The notes under the pieces: model-generated
Database searches by the model: none
Told to the model about the DNA's origin: nothing
What the model saw: the letters and a program-made list of their open reading frames with translations, nothing else
Part shown: positions 20,064 to 25,955 of the stretch, piece after piece
Layout: every line of letters begins with the position of its first letter
Numbering within the stretch: position 1 is the first letter of the stretch
Made by a program: the position numbers and the translations under genes
NCBI GenBank assembly: GCA_036897485.1
Contig: JAYMTF010001140.1
Coordinates: 1 to 25,955, forward strand
Direction: 5' to 3'
DNA: 25,955 bases
DNA from: Pelargonium nanum
Lineage: Eukaryota > Streptophyta > Magnoliopsida > Geraniales > Geraniaceae

Positions 20064-23000
20064 CTAACCAGAAGTTCTATCCCCACCAAAGCCGGAGTTT
20101 AGATATCCTATTTGGTTGAGATGACTAACATCACCCCAGGTTTTTATACTCCACTTGTCCCCATCATACAAGTGAAATATATTGACCGATGTATTAAGTA
20201 TCTTCCCCGCCGATCTGCTATTTGGGCAAGCCCGTTTATACAATGCTCTGATGACACCCCCGTGAGTGACCACAACTACCCGCTCACCTGTTATACGGAC
20301 AAACAACACTACAACTTAATAATTCTATATTGCTAAGTAAGAAGGCTTTTGAACTGTGATATACATGGTTCAAAGATCCAATGTTAATTGGAGCACCATT
20401 AATTTAACAATATCTTGAATTTAGCCAAAGCCATAGATGAACTATTAGGTATTTTTTTTTTAAAGTAACTATTAGGTATTATAATTTCTATTTGCATGCT
20501 AAACTACTTGTGTGCATCATGAATATACTAGTGAAGTATATAACTGTTCATGAATTATTATTATCACAAGACTTCCCAAGTTTATGCAAATGGCCCTGAT
20601 GGAAATGTTTTAGAAGAGGAACCGCAAGTGATTTCATACCTCTATGTCTCTCACCAATTCTTTTTAATGAAGACGTGCAACGTAGGAATAGTTGCTCAAG
20701 ACTTTCTCCACCACCCTGGAATAAGTTGTAAACAAGATTTCTGATAAATTTAGCATGCCAAAACCAAGTTTCTGCCTCCTCTACAACTATAAGGTTTTGG
20801 AGAATGTTCCAAAATTGTCCCCTAAATATCAATTTTGGTCCCCAATTTGTTTTTTGTTTCAATATAATCCCCTTGGAATCCACTTTTTGTTCTGAAAAGG
20901 TCCGCTTCATCACAGTTTCGTCTAAATTTATGACCAATTTCAGAACAGAATTGAACACTAAGGAGACTATATTGGAAGATTTTTGTTTAATTTAAACAAA
21001 AAATGCCACACTGGCCAATTTATATACCATTGTGTGACAAAAGGGACCAATTCAGAACAAAAGTGGATGCTGAGGGGACTAAATTGGAACAAAACCCAAT
21101 TGAGGATTTATGGAACCATTTTGGAACATACTCCTATAGCTTTTAGCACAATTCTTGCACCTCCACCCTAGCTGTGCTGTGCAACCAATAAACACCCACC
21201 ATTAACATATATCAGCCCACGCCCACACCCACCTGGCCGTGCACAAATCTCATCTAAACATTGTCACGAGTTATAGTGATAAGAGTACTTTCATTTTTGT
21301 AAGACTCAAATCTCATTCATTATATTCCATTTTATTAAGGATTTAAAACCAGCTTGTATACAAAGTTTATCCAACCAATGTGACATGAGCAGAATGCAAA
21401 CAAACTTGGAATCAGTTTCTAGCTAAAAAACAGGTAAATGTTAAACGGTCCCATACCAAGTGATTAGGAGATGTATTTTCAGCTAAGTTGGACTAAGCTA
21501 AAATTAGGAGAGCACGGGTCATATATTAAAATATAACCAGCTCCAACCTTTTATCTTAGCCAAGGTTGTTTAAAATATTCCTGCAAATTTTTATGCACAT
21601 TAAAAGTGTAAGCATGGGGCCTTTTATTCATCAGGCAAGGGGTTCTAAGGTTCGAGTCTCTCACTAAGAAAAAAAACAAAGCAGATACTCAACTCTGTTA
21701 AGCTTCTAAATAATTACATGTCTGAATGGATTACTTACTGGAATTTCCTGCTCCGTCCCATGAGAAAGAAAGGCCTGGTGAGCCCTAGGACTAAGCTTGG
21801 CTGCTTCACGTAGTACTAGGCCTTGAAGATCCCCCAAATGCCTTTCCCGTAGTTCTGGATCTTCGATAACCTAGAATTCATATTCAATTAAAACATTGCA
21901 GAAAACAAATGTATATAAGAAAGTCAACACTTTCCATATTGAGAACCATACTTTGCCTCCAGAAGATCTTATAAATAAATAAATAGAAAAAGACTACCAA
22001 GAATTAATACTACATTGATTCCAGAATGGACATGTATCCTACATTAATCTGTCTTTGATTCCAGAATGGACATGTCTCTCAAGTCTCAACATTAATCTGT
22101 CCCTGTTGCATTATTATGAGTGTGATGGTAAGAAAATAAAGGGAAAGGTAAGATCTATGGCTTATGGGTCTACTTCTTTGAAGCACCCATACTTTCCTAC
22201 ATCAGAGTATTGGTGATCCCGAGTGCTTATGTTTCTTAAATTAGTGGATAGGAAATTTCTATGCCAACCCATGAGTGTTGGGACATGAACTTTGCAATCT
22301 TTGGAATTTTTTATTTTATAGGCAATACCTACAACACCTAAACGGAGGCTTGAACTCAAGATCTCAAGGGGATCAAGCGCCTTTAACCGCCATTGAAAAT
22401 TTGGTGCTAGCTGATTTTGAGAGAGTCTTGAATTGCAAGGATAGCAAACACACGTGTAAAACACATTGTTAATAATTTTGTAACCATTTGTTCTTTTTGT
22501 GTCATGCATAATAGTTGAATTTTGATTGGATTGGTGTTTCGATGAGATTTTTGGATTTAGTTGTAATTTGTAAAGATCGCTTGCTCCATGTAGTCATTGA
22601 GTCTTTGTTTGCTAGATTTTACTTTTCTTTCTTAGCTTAGTTTTATTTTTTCTTGTTTTCCCCGATAACGCGCAACTCCTCTAAGTTTGGGGGAGTTTGA
22701 TAGCTTGTATTCCTGAGCTATTTGCCTTTTTCTAGTCGTTTATTTTGAGTCACATTTGAGCTTTATTGGACACTTTTGAGTCTTTTGGTTCTTTGACTCA
22801 ATTTATTTAGTTTTTATGTTTTGACTTTTGATGTATTTCTTATTACTTTTTAGTGTAATTTTACTGTTTTGGCTACATTGATGTGCACGGTAATGTTTTG
22901 ATTGACATTTCAGGTTGTCGGGCACACATGAATAATAGGAATTGGGTCTGAAAGCTCGAAGAGCTCATTTGTTGCAGAATTCCAGTCAGGGCCACAGTAT

Positions 23001-24845
23001 GGGTGATTAAAAATGGCTGGCGGTACTGTAATTTTTGGATGGACATCGTGGCAATGTTGATTTTTTAGCTAGTAGGGCAGTGCCGCGGCATCGATTTCTA
23101 GGATTGTGGCCTCAGGTCGATTTCAGAAGACAAGTCAGCAAAATACAATTTTGAATATCTTTTTAGGTCTATTCTGAAGCGTAGTTAGTATAAAGATCAA
23201 TGGTGATTTTAAAATTTTGGATGGTCAATTATAAAAAAGTTGAAAAATAAATATTGTGGGAGGTTATCGGCGTGTATATGTGAAAGAAAACAATAGATTT
23301 GTTAAAAATGAAGGAAAAGATGTTAACCCTAATCTTCTACAAAGGAAAATGGAGGGCAAGATGTTAAAAGGTTAATATTTTGGCTATGCACAACAAAAAA
23401 CAAAATATTTCAAAAGTGAGATGTTGAAGAATTATATAGTCAGAGGCAAAAGGTAAGGCGACTTCACACACAAGTAGATAACTGATCTTCCAAGCAGTTA
23501 GCAAAACAAATTAAGATAATATGATCATCAAAATAAACCCTATAAATATTACTGTATATAGCTCAGGTCAAGCCTAAACAATAAAGAAAGATTCTTGATA
23601 GGCTCTATATCATGCCTGGGGTTAGTCTAGCAGAGTCTAACACTAGTTACATCAGAACCAGTTATTAAAACATATACAACTTTAAACTAGTTACTCTGGA
23701 CAGTGAATTCATACCTCCTGCCCACCACAACTGGCTGCAATTATTTGTGCCGTCTCCGAAGCTCGCTTCAAGTCAGAAGCATATACAGCAGAGATCTTTG
23801 GTTCCTTGGATAGACGTTCAGCCACCTTTCAGGAAAAAGATAAAGAAAAAAGTCTATCCATCAGGCATTAAAAAAGCATAGGGAACATAAGTAGTAGATA
23901 ATACATTCTAAAACTTACAACAGCTGCTTGTTGTCTCCCAACCTCATTCAGTTCAACATCCAAGTGTCCCTGTATACGTCAATTTAAAACTATGAAGCAA
24001 GTCACTTTTAGCATAAAAATAGCCATCTTCCCCTCCTCACCCAATGAAATTCATTAGTGAGAGTTATTGTGTGAGTGGAGGGAGTGGAAGATCAATATTA
24101 GCATGTAATAAGGTAGCACCTGCTAGTCACCTGTGTAATCTAGGCGTGAATTACAGATTAACTAGCAAATACATATTCTAAAATAAAATTCAATGCGGCA
24201 CAAGTATAGATTTATCTGAACATTTCCACAAATCCATTCAAATTGATCCATTCTGAGCTTTTAGCTGAAATAAGTCAATTCACAGAGCACCACTACAAAT
24301 TGCAAGAGCAATAAACAAAAGATAAGTCTACAATCCTATCAATATGACACAAATCACGTACAAAGACATGAACAAAACGACCTGAGAGAAACAAAAAACC
24401 TGAATTCTACCATCAGCGTTCCACGCAGTTTCTCCGTGTCGGACTACAATGATTTCAGCAAAAGCCGGTTCAACAGAACCCAATCTACCAACATATATTC
24501 ACAGTTAGTAACAGAAGAAAATCCTAATCCTCAAAATATCAGTTAAATTCGAAAACGGCACAGCAATTATCAGAGACTCCAGAGAAGAAATGTTCATGAG
24601 AGCAATGATAGATAAAGATGGGACCTGGAATCTAATTCAGCCATGGGTTGATCGACCGCAGCAAGAAGGTGAGTGGAAACACGACGAGTCAAGGTAACGC
24701 TCTGTGCTGCTCTGAGGCCGATTAGGTTTCTGGTTCTAGCAAACAGCTTGAAGCCGAAGCAAGGAAGATGATCGAGGGCTTGCGACGGAGAAGGAGAAGC
24801 AAGAGCTGGGGGTGTTACAGTGCACCAGGTGCGCACTGCGCTCAT
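20064..24845 (-). CDS. Phosphoglycerate mutase-like (histidine phosphatase family) protein, 7 exons, 299 aa
   Basis: Exons: 24845-24625, 24484-24400, 23969-23919, 23825-23715, 21870-21739, 20715-20640 and 20287-20064. All are GT..AG and join to 299 residues. It belongs to the histidine phosphatase superfamily, cofactor-dependent phosphoglycerate mutase branch. The catalytic His is H90 in VVRHGET, the phosphate-binding Arg is R140 in YASDLKRA, ELRERHLGDLQG (162 on) carries the likely acid Glu, GGGES starts at 201, and the second His is H234 in VVTHGGVIR. The C-terminus GGDRTSG is typical of the plant 'phosphoglycerate mutase-like protein 4' group recalled from Arabidopsis At3g50520. The true substrate is not shown by sequence; these proteins are often phosphatases rather than mutases. 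The first 67 residues are rich in S, T, A and R and look like an organelle-targeting extension. An in-frame Met68 (24644) would give a 232-residue form. Introns 4 and 5 are long and hold transposon remnants. Confidence 0.92.
20440..20480. repeat. Direct duplication (14 bp) around a T-tract insert
   Basis: AACTATTAGGTATT at 20440-20453 is exactly repeated at 20467-20480, separated by TTTTTTTTAAAGT. It is in the last intron of the phosphoglycerate mutase-like gene. Read on the minus strand the insert ends in an A run, as at the other sites. Confidence 0.65.
20786..21139. mobile_element. Foldback/MITE-like element, ~350 bp, in intron 5 of the phosphoglycerate mutase-like gene
   Basis: The left arm (from about 20801: 'atgttccaaaattgtcccc', 'ccccaatttgtttttt', 'ccactttttgttctgaa') is the reverse complement, with scattered mismatches, of the right arm (about 21040-21134: 'ttcagaacaaaagtgg', 'ggggactaaattggaac', 'ccattttggaacatac'). 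Arms are about 95-100 bp, with outer ends CTATA..GAATGTTCC and its counterpart GGAACATAC..TATAG. No coding sequence lies between them. It is a non-autonomous foldback element; family and transposase are unknown. Confidence 0.65.
22015..22101. repeat. Imperfect tandem duplication, ~40 bp unit
   Basis: 'ttgattccagaatggacatg' occurs at 22015 and 22055 (period 40), and 'acattaatctgtc' occurs at 22041 and 22089. The second unit carries about eight extra bases. It lies in intron 4 of the phosphoglycerate mutase-like gene and has no A/T-tract spacer, so it differs from the small duplications elsewhere. Confidence 0.7.
22305..22400 (-). mobile_element. SINE-like tRNA-derived fragment in intron 4
   Basis: Read on the minus strand, a box A-like TGGCGGTTAAAGGCG (about 22392 downward) is followed about 35 bp later by a box B-like GAGTTCAAGCCTC (22357-22345). 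A short body and an A-rich end (ATAAAATAAAAAATT, about 22320-22306) follow. It differs in sequence from the SINE at 16861. No clear flanking duplication was found, so the call is tentative. Confidence 0.4.
22686..23150 (+). mobile_element. LTR-retrotransposon remnant: polypurine tract and partial LTR
   Basis: 'aagtttgggggagtttgata' near 22683-22702 is the polypurine tract plus LTR start (TGATA at 22698) seen at the 3' end of many plant Gypsy-type elements. It is preceded by T-rich 3' internal sequence. The following 450 bp contain a GC-richer stretch with phrases typical of such LTRs ('agtgccgcggcatcg', 'cagggccacagtatggg'). No 3' LTR border or flanking duplication was found and no coding part survives. 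It lies antisense within intron 4 of the phosphoglycerate mutase-like gene. Confidence 0.5.
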
Positions 24846-24967
24846 GATACAACTAGTTCTATTACTGATTCGAAACTCGCGATTGGGATTGGTGGGATCA
24901 GTGACAAACAGATTCTATGATGGGACCCACTTTCATGTAGTGAGCCGTTGTAGTATTGAAAACGATA

Positions 24968-25008
24968 TGGGCTGCGAATTTAGTTTGGGCCGCACCTGTG
25001 AATGGGCT
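24968..25008. promoter_or_regulatory. Three site II (TGGGCY) elements in the phosphoglycerate mutase-like promoter
   Basis: TGGGCT at 24968-24973, TGGGCC at 24986-24991 and TGGGCT at 25003-25008, about 120-165 bp upstream of the ATG. Clustered TGGGCY motifs bind TCP factors and are common in promoters of housekeeping and organelle-related plant genes. Cluster and position are seen; function is inferred. Confidence 0.45.
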
Positions 25009-25044
25009 GGACCAGCTTATAGATCAAACAGTTGGGTTGAGAGG

Positions 25045-25093
25045 ACTCAAATAATGTCCAATCTTTTTTTTGATACTCAATAATGTCCGATCT
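25045..25093. repeat. Direct duplication (19-20 bp) around a T-tract insert in a promoter
   Basis: ACTCAAATAATGTCCAATCT (25045-25064) and ACTCAATAATGTCCGATCT (25075-25093) flank TTTTTTTGAT. The copies differ by one missing A and one A/G change, so this is older than the exact ones. It lies about 200 bp upstream of the phosphoglycerate mutase-like ATG. Confidence 0.6.
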
Positions 25094-25382
25094 ATACCTA
25101 CTACATAGATCAAAATAAGACACATATAGCTTATATAATTCCTAAATCAAAGATGGAGTCCACTGAAAAAATCTCTAAGAAGACTCGATATGATATTAAT
25201 TCCGGAATGATACATATGTTAGAAAAACCCTTCGATAATGTTCATTTAAAAAAATTATTTGAATTTCAAGGAATTGAGGACATATTTAGTATTATAAATT
25301 TGTAATTATTGTGTACGTTAAGCTTTTTTAGAATAGCATGTTTGTAATTAAAAAATATATATTTCCTAAAATTAATTAAATA
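25094..25382. other. Intergenic AT-rich DNA
   Basis: Nothing recognisable. Short phrases such as 'attccggaatga' and 'tttcaaggaattga' resemble the hairpin arms that follow and may belong to the same decayed repeat. Confidence 0.35.
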
Positions 25383-25449
25383 AATCCGAAATCTAAGGAA
25401 TCGAAATAACATGGTTGATGTGTTATTTCAATTCCTAAGATTTCGAATT
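25383..25449. repeat. Inverted repeat, 29 bp arms with 9-nt loop
   Basis: The left arm 25383-25411 (AATCCGAAATCTAAGGAATC then GAAATAACA) and the right arm 25421-25449 are reverse complements with three mismatches. The loop is TGGTTGATG. It may be a tiny foldback element or the core of a larger MITE. Arms of this length could also form an RNA hairpin, but nothing shows transcription. Confidence 0.6.
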
Positions 25450-25824
25450 ATTCAAATGATGAGAATTAGTGGACCTTACAAACTGAGGTTTTAAAGTTGG
25501 GTATTCAAATTTAAGAAAAGTAAGTTCTAACTATTTTAATTAAGTTAAAAAAATTATACGAACGCTATCTTATTGTAAATTTTAAGAACTAGTGCGTTGC
25601 ACGGGTTATAAATACTCGTCACAATTTAATTATACGTAAAATAAATAAATTATGTTAGATTCTTTTGAAATACATCATAGAACAAAATTATTACACTTAT
25701 ATAACCATTCAAATATCCATATACCGGAAAAAATAATACATTTATCAAGAATTGTTGCTGACTATATATTGTTCTTATATAAATTTAAATCATAAGTAAT
25801 AAGACAAAAATATATTTTTTATAT

Positions 25825-25955
25825 AAAAAAGGGTTAAATATTTCTAGACCCCTGGATTTGTTTCTATTTTAGAGTTGGCCCCTATTTAAGGTTTTTGCTT
25901 GTTTTGATCCCTGGACTGACAATTTTTTAGATTTTCATCCATCCAACCTGTTGTA
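25825..25955. repeat. Interspersed repeat cut by the window end
   Basis: Spaced phrases 'agacccctggattt', 'gttggcccctattt' and 'tgatccctggactg' follow the 'ggtccct' pattern of plant foldback-type repeats, like the arms at 20786-21139. Only one arm is inside the window. Confidence 0.4.

Noticed and set aside
21600-21690. Another SINE, from 'aaggttcgagtctctc' followed by an A run
   Set aside because: Box B is good, but no convincing box A lies upstream and no ends or flanking repeats were found.
25585-25612. Helitron 3' end (GTGCAACGCAC hairpin next to CTAG on the minus strand)
   Set aside because: The stem is only 4 bp and overlaps the CTAG instead of standing about 10 nt before it; no matching TC 5' end was found.

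Overview
This is nuclear DNA from a flowering plant, almost certainly a eudicot. The genes are split by AT-rich introns with GT..AG borders, the intergenic DNA is AT-rich and full of decayed retroelements, and the proteins are plant-specific types (a CDPK-related kinase, a plant SAP-domain protein, a plant phosphoglycerate mutase-like protein). The family cannot be fixed from the sequence alone; a rosid is a reasonable guess. No prokaryotic, organellar or viral genes, CRISPR arrays or rRNA genes were seen.

Layout: 1-1160 is GC-richer repetitive DNA with a four-copy degenerate motif. 1832-2898 (+) is a four-exon short-chain dehydrogenase-like gene whose first intron may be GC-AG. 4345-8106 (-) is a nine-exon gene for a nuclear acidic/SAP-domain protein of the kind annotated as zinc finger CCCH domain-containing protein 62. 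9957-14601 (-) is a complete eleven-exon CDPK-related kinase, best matched to CRK5. 14602-20063 is intergenic DNA holding a decayed RNase H domain, a tRNA-derived SINE inside that domain, and a Copia-like gag fragment. 20064-24845 (-) is a seven-exon phosphoglycerate mutase-like gene whose introns carry a foldback element, an LTR-retrotransposon remnant and a SINE-like piece. The rest, to 25955, is promoter and repeats.

The four genes do not form a pathway. From memory of the Arabidopsis chromosome 3 annotation, CRK5 (At3g50530) and a phosphoglycerate mutase-like gene (At3g50520) are neighbours and a Rossmann-fold dehydrogenase lies nearby, so the block looks like conserved ancestral gene order rather than a functional cluster. 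All exon models were built by hand from splice borders and unbroken reading frame. They give proteins of 267, 454, 617 and 299 residues.

The most unusual signal is a set of at least seven places where a 9-20 bp sequence is directly duplicated around a 10-18 nt insert made mostly of an A (or T) tract. In most, the duplicated sequence begins at a TT/AA-like junction on the poly(A) strand. They look like ultra-short retroposition footprints (target duplication, a few nucleotides of a 3' end, poly(A), target duplication). One of them has duplicated a splice donor in the SAP-domain gene.
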